Origin: Thermoplasmata archaeon
GTDB lineage: Archaea; Thermoplasmatota; Thermoplasmata; Lutacidiplasmatales; UBA184
NCBI GenBank assembly: GCA_030040625.1
Contig: JASHTI010000094.1
Location: 1 to 8,151 of the forward strand
DNA length: 8,151 bases
Direction of reading: 5' to 3'
Positions 1 to 5,403 of the stretch are shown here, piece after piece. How positions within the stretch are numbered: position 1 is the stretch's first letter; each line of letters begins with the position of its first letter. Position numbers and translations under genes: made by a program. The notes under the pieces were generated by a model. It had not been told where the DNA came from and ran no database searches. It was given only the letters and a program-made list of their open reading frames with translations.

Positions 1-2
1 CG

Positions 3-602
3 ACGACGTGGGGGGTCTGCCGCTTCTGCGGCACCGCCGTCGCCCCGGGGGCCACCGAGTGCGGCCTGTGCGGGGAGGGCCGGCCGATCCCCGCGGGCGG
101 GCTGTCGGGCGCGCCCCGCCGGGTGCAGCGCCGCGTCGCCCTGATGAACTGGCTCCGGGCGCTGATCGTCGTCGGGGTCGGCGTCGGGCTCGCCTACGCG
201 ATGATCGACGCGGTGCTCACCGGGCCGCCGAACGTCCCCGACCCGCTGACGACCTCCGGCACCTACACCGTCGGCCCCGGCTGGGAAGGGTTCCTCTACG
301 GCGAGGTGACGGGCGGCGACTACGTCGTCGGCAACTTCTCGAGCATCCACCCGTTCGACGCGGAGATCGCCATCTCCGCCTACAACGCGAGCCAGTGGAA
401 GCTCCTCGCGACGACGGGGACCGGAACGCCGGCCTGGTCGACCCCCGCCGAGGGGTCGGGCCGGATCGTCTTCACGGCGCTGTACACGGACAACTACACG
501 TTCGTCCTGACGAACCCGTACCCGGTGACGACCCACCTGAACATCACCGTCTACGTCAGCACGACGTACGAGTCGAACGTCGGCGACGACGGGATGGCCT
601 AG
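3..602 (+). CDS. Zinc-ribbon, single-pass membrane protein with external beta-rich domain (5' end missing)
   Basis: The frame is open to the left edge, so the start lies outside the window and only the last 199 residues are visible. They begin with a zinc-ribbon pattern, CRFCG (Cys6, Cys9) and CGLCG (Cys20, Cys23). A basic linker ending in RRVQRR follows, then one hydrophobic segment at about residues 53-72. The remaining ~125 residues are rich in Thr, Tyr, Gly and Asn and look like beta strands. They carry four N-X-S/T sequons (Asn111, 128, 164 and 180), as expected for an archaeal surface domain. The segment FVLTNPYPVTTHLNITVYV resembles emp24/GOLD-like beta-sandwiches seen in archaeal membrane proteins, but that is a weak impression. 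Inferred topology is zinc ribbon in the cytoplasm and beta domain outside. Function is unknown. An internal GTG at 123 would give a shorter protein but would discard the zinc ribbon. The gene ends tail to tail with kptA and shares a CTAG with it. Confidence 0.75.
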   Translation, partial: TTWGVCRFCGTAVAPGATECGLCGEGRPIPAGGLSGAPRRVQRRVALMNWLRALIVVGVGVGLAYAMIDAVLTGPPNVPDPLTTSGTYTVGPGWEGFLYGEVTGGDYVVGNFSSIHPFDAEIAISAYNASQWKLLATTGTGTPAWSTPAEGSGRIVFTALYTDNYTFVLTNPYPVTTHLNITVYVSTTYESNVGDDGMA

Positions 603-1267
603 CCGGGCGGGACCGACGGGCCGTCGACGGCCGGCGCCTCGGAGCGGCGCAGCAGCTCGGCCGGGATGCGGTCGGCGAGGTAGACCGTCTTCCCGGCCTG
701 CATGATCACGATCCCCTCATCGCGGGCGCGCCGCGCATCGACCTCGAGGACGATCGGCTCGGGCGTGCGGACCTTCCCCGCCGCGACGGCGTCGGCCGCC
801 GTCTTCGAGAGATGGACCTTGCGCCGGTCCGACGGGCGCAGACCGACCTCCAGCACGATCGCCGCTTCGTCGGCCGTCACAGGGTAGTACAGGTGTTCGG
901 GAATGTTCTCCGTCGGCAGGTCGAGCTCGATCTCGAGCGTGTGGCCGTACGTCGCCCGGATCCGGTCGTCGCGGACCTCGTAGCGGCCCTTGCCGTCGGT
1001 CTCGGCGATCGCCACCAGGTGCTGTGGGCGGAGCCAGCGGTAGACGGGGTGGCGCTGGGCGATCGCCCGGGCGATGGCGCTCAGCTCGATCCAGCCGTGC
1101 GGGTCGACGCTCAGCCCGTAGCGATCGGGAAAGTGGCGGAGGATGCCGGTGAGCACGCGGCCGAGATGGTCGAGCTCCCGGTCGTTGAGGAGGAATCGCC
1201 CGCCGGCCCCGCAGACCGGGCACCCCTCGGCGCGGAAGTAGCCGTGCTGGGCGCACTCCTTCAGCAT
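599..1267 (-). CDS. kptA: RNA 2'-phosphotransferase (Tpt1/KptA family) with N-terminal zinc knuckle
   Basis: This family transfers an internal RNA 2'-phosphate to NAD+, giving 2'-OH RNA, ADP-ribose 1''-2'' cyclic phosphate and nicotinamide. The protein is 222 residues. It opens with a Cys-X2-His-X7-Cys-X2-Cys knuckle (Cys5, His8, Cys16, Cys19). The catalytic set known from Tpt1 can be placed: LRHFP gives Arg44 and His45, GRYEV gives Arg95, and PSDRRKVHLS gives Arg148. Two usually conserved motifs differ: RANQGHS reads RATYGHT (104-110) and LYHGT reads LYYPVT (126-131). I recall the second form from other archaeal members, so this is probably a subfamily trait rather than decay. The ATG at 1267 follows GGGGAG (1281-1276) by 8 bases. 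The gene starts 16 bases after the rpo11 stop, so the two are probably co-transcribed. The physiological substrate in archaea is unsettled, since their tRNA splicing is not known to leave a 2'-phosphate. Confidence 0.93.
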   Translation of the reverse strand: MLKECAQHGYFRAEGCPVCGAGGRFLLNDRELDHLGRVLTGILRHFPDRYGLSVDPHGWIELSAIARAIAQRHPVYRWLRPQHLVAIAETDGKGRYEVRDDRIRATYGHTLEIELDLPTENIPEHLYYPVTADEAAIVLEVGLRPSDRRKVHLSKTAADAVAAGKVRTPEPIVLEVDARRARDEGIVIMQAGKTVYLADRIPAELLRRSEAPAVDGPSVPPG

Positions 1268-1275
1268 CGGGACCG

Positions 1276-1281
1276 CTCCCC
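1276..1281 (-). promoter_or_regulatory. Shine-Dalgarno sequence of kptA
   Basis: On the minus strand GGGGAG stands 8 bases before the ATG at 1267, just after the rpo11 stop codon (1286-1284). It supports both the chosen kptA start and translation from an internal position of a shared mRNA. Confidence 0.6.
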
Positions 1282-1283
1282 GC

Positions 1284-1571
1284 TCAGGCCTTGACCTTGT
1301 CCGCCTTCTTCTCGAAGTCGGCGAGCAGGTCGTCGTAGAGGTCTGTCAGGTCCTTGAGGACCCGCTTCAGCACCTGCTGCGGCTTCTCGCCCTTCGTCCG
1401 GATCTGGAGCGTCGGTCGGTCGAGGTACGGGTGGCCGAGGAGGTAGCGCGCCTCTACGACCTTCTCCTCGCGCTGGAGCGCCTCCACGAGGGGCACGAGC
1501 AGCGTCTCCTCGCCCTTCGGCACCTCGATGCGCAGGAGGTCGTGCTCCTTCTCGACGACGCGGATCTCCAT
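1284..1571 (-). CDS. rpoL: DNA-directed RNA polymerase subunit Rpo11 (RpoL)
   Basis: Rpo11 pairs with Rpo3 to form the alpha-like assembly platform of archaeal RNA polymerase, corresponding to eukaryotic RPB11/AC19. The 95-residue product starts MEIRVVEKE, matching the family start, and carries the core EETLLVPLVEAL, then HPYLDRPTLQIRT, then a C-terminal helix (KPQQVLKRVLKDL). The family normally reads EDHTL at the EETLL position, so His is missing here. I chose the ATG at 1571 over the upstream in-frame GTG at 1598. MEI is the conserved family start, GGAGAG (1583-1578) sits 6 bases before it, and the TATA-like TTAA at 1615-1612 would start transcription near 1587, downstream of the GTG. The 1598 start would add nine residues, several of them proline or acidic. 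kptA follows in the same direction after 16 bases. Confidence 0.93.
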   Translation of the reverse strand: MEIRVVEKEHDLLRIEVPKGEETLLVPLVEALQREEKVVEARYLLGHPYLDRPTLQIRTKGEKPQQVLKRVLKDLTDLYDDLLADFEKKADKVKA

Positions 1572-1577
1572 CGGCGG

Positions 1578-1583
1578 CTCTCC
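1578..1583 (-). promoter_or_regulatory. Shine-Dalgarno sequence deciding the rpo11 start
   Basis: GGAGAG on the minus strand, 6 bases before the ATG at 1571. It favours that ATG over the GTG at 1598, for which I see no comparable site. Confidence 0.55.
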
Positions 1584-1609
1584 GGGAACCTCGACCACTT
1601 GGGCCCGAC

Positions 1610-1617
1610 ACTTAACG
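1610..1617 (-). promoter_or_regulatory. Candidate TATA box of the rpo11-kptA operon
   Basis: The minus-strand sequence CCGTTAAGTG contains TTAA at 1615-1612, the only AT-rich spot upstream of rpo11. An archaeal TSS about 25 bases downstream would fall near 1587, leaving a leader of about 16 bases that includes the GGAGAG site. Assigned from position and composition only. Confidence 0.45.
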
Positions 1618-1664
1618 GTGGCGCCAGCCCGAACGCCGAAGCGGGCCGCCGGTCGGTCGGCGGG

Positions 1665-1709
1665 CCGGCGACTCCGCCGGGCCTATAACCTCCGGCCCGT
1701 CCGCCGGAG
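1665..1709 (+). repeat. Two short dyads and a direct octamer flanking the purD TATA box
   Basis: CCGGCG (1665-1670) and CGCCGG (1675-1680) form one inverted repeat upstream of the TATA box. CTCCGG (1690-1695) and CCGGAG (1704-1709) form another between the TATA box and the start codon. The octamer TCCGCCGG also occurs directly at 1673-1680 and 1700-1707, 27 bases apart, on either side of the box. These could be regulator sites, but short GC-only dyads arise easily in such GC-rich DNA. Confidence 0.35.
1683..1689 (+). promoter_or_regulatory. TATA box of purD (leaderless)
   Basis: CTATAAC is the clearest TATA-like element in the window. TATAA (1684-1688) lies 24-28 bases before the TTG at 1712, the usual TATA-to-TSS distance in archaea. 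The mRNA therefore probably begins at or within a few bases of the start codon. Confidence 0.65.
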
Positions 1710-1711
1710 CG

Positions 1712-3121
1712 TTGACGCGCTGGCTCGTCGTCGGCGGTGGGGCGCGCGAGCATGCGATCGGGCTCGCCCTCGCCCGGAGCGGCGCCGAGATCGTGGTGGC
1801 GAGCCCAAACGCGAACCCCGGCCTGGAGCGGCTCGCCCGGGCGTCGCGCCGGCTCGGCCCCACGGAGGTGGCGCCGACCGCCGAGTTCGCCCGGGCCGAG
1901 CGGGTCGAGGCGGCGATGATCGGGCCGGAGGCGCCGCTCGCCGCGGGGCTCGCGGACGCGCTGCGCGCCGCGGAGATCCCGACCGTCGGCCCGGGGGCGG
2001 CCTCCGCCCGGCTGGAGTCCTCCAAGGCGTTCTGCCGGGAACTGCTCGCCAAGCACGACGTGCCGGGGCAGCCCCGCTTCCGCGTCCTCCGCGACCCCGG
2101 TGAGGTCGACGCCGCGGTCGCCGCGTTTCCGGGACCGTTCGTCGTCAAGCCGAGCGGCCTGACCGCCGGCAAGGGGGTCTGGGTCCAGGGGGCGGACTTC
2201 GCCACCCCGCAGGAGGGGGCGATCTACGCGACCTCGCTCCTGGTCCAGGGGGGCCCGGCGCTGCTCGAGGAGAAGCTCGAGGGCGAGGAGTTCAGCCTGA
2301 TGGCGTTCGTCACCGACGACGGCCTCGCGCCGATGCCGGCGGTCCAGGACTTCAAGCGGGCCCGCGAGGGCGACCAGGGGTCGAACACCGGCGGGATGGG
2401 ATCGTACTCGCAGCGGGACCACCTGCTCCCGTTCCTGAGCGCCGCCGACCGGGACCAGGCGCTCGCGATCCTCGGCGGCGCCGTCGCCGCCCTCCGCGCC
2501 GAACGCCTGCCGTACCGGGGCGTCCTCTACGGCGGCTTCATGCTGACCGCCCAGGGCCCGCGGCTGCTCGAGTGCAACGTGCGGCTCGGGGACCCCGAGG
2601 GGATCAACGCCCTCACCCTGTACGAGGACGGGGACCTCTCGGCGCTCCTCCTCGGGATCGCCACCGGCCACCTCGCCGCGAACCTCGTCACCTTCCGCCG
2701 GCGGGCGACCGTCGTCCGCTACCTCGTACCGCCGGGCTACGGGAGCCGCGCGACCGCCGGCGGCGAGCTCACGATCGACGAGCCGGCGATCACGGACGCC
2801 GGCGTGCACGTCCTCTACGGCAGCGTCGAGGCGACCGGGCCCGCGAAGGTCCGCTTCGGCACCGGCCGCGGCCTCGCGCTGGTCGGCGAGGCGAGCGCGA
2901 TCCACGAGGCGGGCGCCCGCATCGATGCGGCGCTCCCGCACGTCCACGGGGAGTACTACGTCCGGCGCGACATCGGCACCGCCGCCGATCTCGCGCGGCG
3001 CTGGGAGCACATGCGCCAGCTCCTCCATCCCGGCGCGCGGGCCTCGCCGCTCCCGCTCAGCGTCGCGCCTCCCGAGGCGCCCGCGTCCAGCGCCGGCCCG
3101 CCCGAGCAGCTGATGGGCTGA
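1712..3121 (+). CDS. purD: Phosphoribosylamine-glycine ligase (GAR synthetase)
   Basis: Catalyses the second step of de novo purine synthesis, joining 5-phosphoribosylamine and glycine with ATP in the cytoplasm. The 469-residue protein has the family's motifs in order: GGGAREHA (8-15), GPEAPLA (71-77), VGPGAASARLESSKAF before the ATP-grasp domain, VVKPSGLTAGKGV in the ATP-binding region, GDQGSNTGGMGSY, LYGGFMLT, and ECNVRLGDPEG (287-297). Glu287 and Asn289 fit the metal ligands. The usual Phe and Phe in this last motif are Cys288 and Leu292. RRDIG marks the end of the C-terminal domain, and about 35 residues rich in Ala, Pro and Ser follow as an unusual tail. The start is TTG. No ATG or GTG can encode the conserved N terminus, and the TATA box fits a leaderless start here. 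It diverges from rpo11, and tfs follows after 47 bases. Confidence 0.95.
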   Translation: MTRWLVVGGGAREHAIGLALARSGAEIVVASPNANPGLERLARASRRLGPTEVAPTAEFARAERVEAAMIGPEAPLAAGLADALRAAEIPTVGPGAASARLESSKAFCRELLAKHDVPGQPRFRVLRDPGEVDAAVAAFPGPFVVKPSGLTAGKGVWVQGADFATPQEGAIYATSLLVQGGPALLEEKLEGEEFSLMAFVTDDGLAPMPAVQDFKRAREGDQGSNTGGMGSYSQRDHLLPFLSAADRDQALAILGGAVAALRAERLPYRGVLYGGFMLTAQGPRLLECNVRLGDPEGINALTLYEDGDLSALLLGIATGHLAANLVTFRRRATVVRYLVPPGYGSRATAGGELTIDEPAITDAGVHVLYGSVEATGPAKVRFGTGRGLALVGEASAIHEAGARIDAALPHVHGEYYVRRDIGTAADLARRWEHMRQLLHPGARASPLPLSVAPPEAPASSAGPPEQLMG

Positions 3122-3133
3122 GCCGCCGCCGAA

Positions 3134-3143
3134 GCGTAAAGAG
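3134..3143 (+). promoter_or_regulatory. Candidate TATA box of tfs-asnS
   Basis: GCGTAAAGAG contains TAAA at 3137-3140, the only AT-rich stretch between purD and tfs, 29-32 bases before the ATG at 3169. No Shine-Dalgarno sequence precedes that ATG, so transcription from here with a very short leader is plausible. Read-through from purD cannot be excluded. Confidence 0.45.
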
Positions 3144-3168
3144 CCCGCCGCCGCTAGCACGGGCTCCC

Positions 3169-3477
3169 ATGTTCTGCCCGAAGTGCAAGCGGCTGATGCG
3201 TCCGGACCGGTCCGCCGGCGTCTGGCGCTGCTCCGGCTGCGGCCACACGATGGCGCTCGGTCGCGGCGTGGAGGTCGGGCGCTCGACCCCGCAGGGGCGG
3301 GAGGTCGCGGTCGTCGAGACGAAGACCGCCACCCTGCCGAAGGCGGAGGAGACCTGCCCGAAGTGCGGCAACGGCGAGGCGTACTGGGTCCTCCGTCAGA
3401 CCCGAGGCGCCGACGAACCGGAGACCCGCATCTTCGAGTGCACGAAGTGCGGGCACAAGTGGCGGGAGTACCAGTGA
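3169..3477 (+). CDS. tfs: Transcription elongation/cleavage factor TFS
   Basis: TFS is the archaeal counterpart of TFIIS and of RPB9/RPA12-type subunits. It enters the polymerase funnel and stimulates cleavage of backtracked RNA. The protein has 102 residues, typical for the family. The N-terminal zinc ribbon uses Cys3, Cys6, Cys21 and Cys24. A linker rich in Val, Thr and Glu follows. The C-terminal TFIIS ribbon uses Cys63, Cys66, Cys91 and Cys94. The acidic tip Asp82-Glu83, in RGADEPET, is the dipeptide needed for cleavage, so this copy should be an active cleavage factor and not an inhibitory paralogue. The last codons overlap asnS by four bases (GTGA), so the two are co-translated. Calling it TFS rather than an RPB9-like subunit rests on the conserved DE pair. 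Confidence 0.95.
   Translation: MFCPKCKRLMRPDRSAGVWRCSGCGHTMALGRGVEVGRSTPQGREVAVVETKTATLPKAEETCPKCGNGEAYWVLRQTRGADEPETRIFECTKCGHKWREYQ
3464..3468 (+). promoter_or_regulatory. Shine-Dalgarno sequence of asnS inside tfs
   Basis: GGGAG lies 5 bases before the GTG at 3474, within the last codons of tfs. It supports the GTG as the asnS start and coupled translation. Confidence 0.55.
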
Positions 3478-4778
3478 GCCCGGAGGCGTTCGCGCCGGTC
3501 GCCGCGGCGTTCGCGCCGGACGCGCTCGGCCGGACGCTGCGCCTGCGGGGCTGGCTGCTGCGGGGCCGCTCCTCCGGCGGGATCCTCTTCCTCGTGCTGC
3601 GGGACCGGACCGGCTCCGTGCAGGTCACCGCACGGCGGGACGTGATCGGGGAGGCGGTGTTCCAGGCCGCCGAGCACGTCCAGAACGAAGGCGCGGTCGA
3701 GGTCGACGGCACCGTGGCGGAGGACCGCCGGGCTCCCGGCGGCCGCGAGGTGCGCGCCAGCGCGCTCCGCATCGTGCACGCGGGCGCGCCGTTCCCGATC
3801 TTCACCGATCAGACGGAGGAGTTCCGGCTGGACCAGCGCCACCTGGTCGTCCGCTCCCAGGAGCACGTCGCGACCTGGCGGCTGAAGGCGGAGCTGCTCC
3901 GCGCGCTCCGGCTGTTCCTCGAGGAGGAGGAGATCCTTGAGGTGACCCCTCCGGTCCTCTCGGGGAACGCCGCGGAGGGCGGCTCGGAGGCGTTCCAGAT
4001 CGACTACTTCGGCCGGCCCGGCTACCTCTCGCAGACCGCGCAGCTGTACCTTGAGGCGCTGATCTTCCCGAACGAGCGGGTCTACGCGCTGACGCCGTCG
4101 TTCCGGGCCGAGAAGTCGCGCACCACCCGGCACCTCACGGAGTACCTCCATCTCGAGGTCGAGCTCGCCTGGTGCGACCTGGCCGCGCTCCTCGAGCTCG
4201 AGGAGCGGATGGTCGTCGCCGCGGCCCACGCGCTCGCCGCCCGCCGTCCGGCCGAGCTGAAGGTCGTCGGCCGCCCGCCGGAGGAGCTCGCGGCGCTCGC
4301 GGCGCCGTTCCCGCGCCTGACCTACGCCGAGGCGATCGACCGCCTGGCCGCGCAGGGTCTTCCGGTCCGCTGGGGGAGCGATCTCGGCACGGCCGAGGAG
4401 CGGGCGCTCACGATCGCCGAGCGGACGCCGATCTTCGTCACGCACTTCCCGCGCGAGCTCAAGGCGTTCTACATGCTCCGTTCGAGCGCGGACCCGCGGA
4501 CCGTGGAGGCGGCGGACCTCCTCGCGCCGGAGGGCTACGGCGAGCTGATCGGCGGCTCCTGCCGCGAGACCGATCTCGCCCTCCTGACCGAGCGCCTCCA
4601 GGCGAGCGGCGCGAGCGTCGCCGAGTACGACTGGTACCTCGACCTGCGCCGGCACGGGAGCGTGCCGCACGCCGGCTTCGGCCTCGGCATCGAGCGGCTG
4701 CTCCGCTGGCTGCTGCGCCGCGAGCACATCCGGGAGACGACGCCGTTCCCGCGGACGCCGTCCCGCCACACGCCGTGA
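3474..4778 (+). CDS. asnS: Asparaginyl-tRNA synthetase (class IIb)
   Basis: Charges tRNA-Asn with asparagine using ATP. The 434-residue length is normal for archaeal AsnRS. Residues ~19-105 form the N-terminal OB-fold anticodon-binding domain (LRGWLLRGRSSGG, VQVTARRD). The catalytic domain shows EGGSEAF and YLSQTAQLYLE, motif 2 at FRAEKSRTTRHLTE (210-223), GGSCRETDL (360-368), YDWYLDLRRHGSVPHAG, and motif 3 at GFGLGIERLLRW (401-412). RHLTE together with DLRRHGSVPH points to AsnRS over AspRS. The anticodon-binding domain also separates it from the truncated AsnRS-like asparagine synthetase. The GTG start overlaps the tfs stop as GTGA and has a ribosome site 5 bases upstream. A direct AsnRS suggests that tRNA-Asn need not be made by amidation, though an amidotransferase may still exist elsewhere. 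Confidence 0.94.
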   Translation: MSPEAFAPVAAAFAPDALGRTLRLRGWLLRGRSSGGILFLVLRDRTGSVQVTARRDVIGEAVFQAAEHVQNEGAVEVDGTVAEDRRAPGGREVRASALRIVHAGAPFPIFTDQTEEFRLDQRHLVVRSQEHVATWRLKAELLRALRLFLEEEEILEVTPPVLSGNAAEGGSEAFQIDYFGRPGYLSQTAQLYLEALIFPNERVYALTPSFRAEKSRTTRHLTEYLHLEVELAWCDLAALLELEERMVVAAAHALAARRPAELKVVGRPPEELAALAAPFPRLTYAEAIDRLAAQGLPVRWGSDLGTAEERALTIAERTPIFVTHFPRELKAFYMLRSSADPRTVEAADLLAPEGYGELIGGSCRETDLALLTERLQASGASVAEYDWYLDLRRHGSVPHAGFGLGIERLLRWLLRREHIRETTPFPRTPSRHTP

Positions 4779-4791
4779 ATCCCCGGCGCTC

Positions 4792-4840
4792 GCGCCGAGG
4801 TTTCAGGGCAAGGTTCAAGTGCGCTCGCGTGCCTCGGCGC
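4792..4840. repeat. 9-bp inverted repeat in the asnS-GNAT intergenic region
   Basis: GCGCCGAGG (4792-4800) and CCTCGGCGC (4832-4840) are exact reverse complements, 31 bases apart. They enclose the least GC-rich part of this gap (TTTCAGG to GTTCAAG), where a promoter for the acetyltransferase could lie. They could be an operator pair or an RNA stem. Confidence 0.4.
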
Positions 4841-4865
4841 TCGCTCGCTCATCGGGGGCCCCAGC

Positions 4866-5396
4866 GTGGCAACGGACCAAGGGTCGGACCGACGGGCAGA
4901 GCACGCGCCCGCGCCCGGCGAGAAGCCGCCGGCCGAGGTCAGCGTCGAGCGGGTGACGCACCAGGACATCCCGGCGATCTGCTCGCTGTACAAGAAGGTC
5001 TGGGACTCCGAGAAGGGCCTGCCGAGCGAGCTCGTGAAGGCCTGGCAGCCGGCGCCGCTGGAGTTCACGAGCTGGATGGAGGGGGTCACCTACTTCGCGG
5101 CGCGCCGCCACGGCCACCTGGTGGGGATCGTCGGCTGCGAGCCCGGCCACGGGACCTGCCGGCTCGTCCACCTCGCCGTCGACCCGGAGAGCCGCCGCCA
5201 CGGGGTCGGCACGGCGCTGCTGACGGCCGCGCTCGACTGGGCGCGCCGGTCGAACGTCGCGACGGTCTGGACCGACCCGCTCGCCCGCTTCCAGGCCGCG
5301 GGCTCGCTCTTCCTGAAGCTCTCCTTCGCCGAGGCCGGCCGCCTCCGACGCCACGAGTGGGGCGAGGACGTCCGGCTCTTCGAGCGGGTCCTCTAG
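4866..5396 (+). CDS. GNAT-family N-acetyltransferase
   Basis: A 176-residue acetyl-CoA-dependent acetyltransferase with unknown substrate. The first ~24 residues are charged, rich in Pro and Ala and probably disordered. The fold starts at VSVERVTHQDIPAI, typical of the first strand and helix of GNAT enzymes. Motif A is VHLAVDPESRRHGVGTALL, with the acetyl-CoA pyrophosphate loop RRHGVG at 110-115. Motif B is represented by FQAAGSLFLKLSFAEAG, where the usual GF is SF. The GTG at 4866 is the only plausible start between the asnS stop and the conserved fold, and I see no Shine-Dalgarno sequence. It follows asnS by 87 bases and converges on the next gene with a 7-base gap. In archaea such enzymes can modify ribosomal proteins, N termini or Alba, but nothing here indicates the target. 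Confidence 0.88.
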   Translation: MATDQGSDRRAEHAPAPGEKPPAEVSVERVTHQDIPAICSLYKKVWDSEKGLPSELVKAWQPAPLEFTSWMEGVTYFAARRHGHLVGIVGCEPGHGTCRLVHLAVDPESRRHGVGTALLTAALDWARRSNVATVWTDPLARFQAAGSLFLKLSFAEAGRLRRHEWGEDVRLFERVL

Positions 5397-5403
5397 GCGC
5401 GGA

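Noticed and set aside
8..1294. 428-residue + strand reading frame from a GTG at 8
   Set aside because: The translation is dominated by Arg, Gly, Ala and Pro without domain motifs. It runs across two well-supported genes in other frames, so it is a GC-rich shadow.
1572..1598. Upstream GTG start of rpo11 at 1598
   Set aside because: It would precede the predicted TSS near 1587, lacks a ribosome site, and adds residues absent from the conserved MEI start of the family.
1454..3805. 783-residue - strand reading frame opposite purD and tfs
   Set aside because: Long antisense frames are expected in very GC-rich coding DNA. The composition is Arg/Gly/Ala-rich, and it covers three genes with clear family motifs.
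3396..4769. 457-residue - strand frame opposite asnS
   Set aside because: Antisense shadow of AsnRS codons, with no recognisable motif.
4784..4797. CGGCG-CTCG-CGCCG hairpin just after the asnS stop as a terminator
   Set aside because: The stem is only 5 bp and no T-run follows. Such stems are common by chance at this GC content.
4803..4825. GGTTCAAG resembling a tRNA T-loop near 4812
   Set aside because: The flanking bases do not form a T stem and no acceptor or anticodon stem is present.
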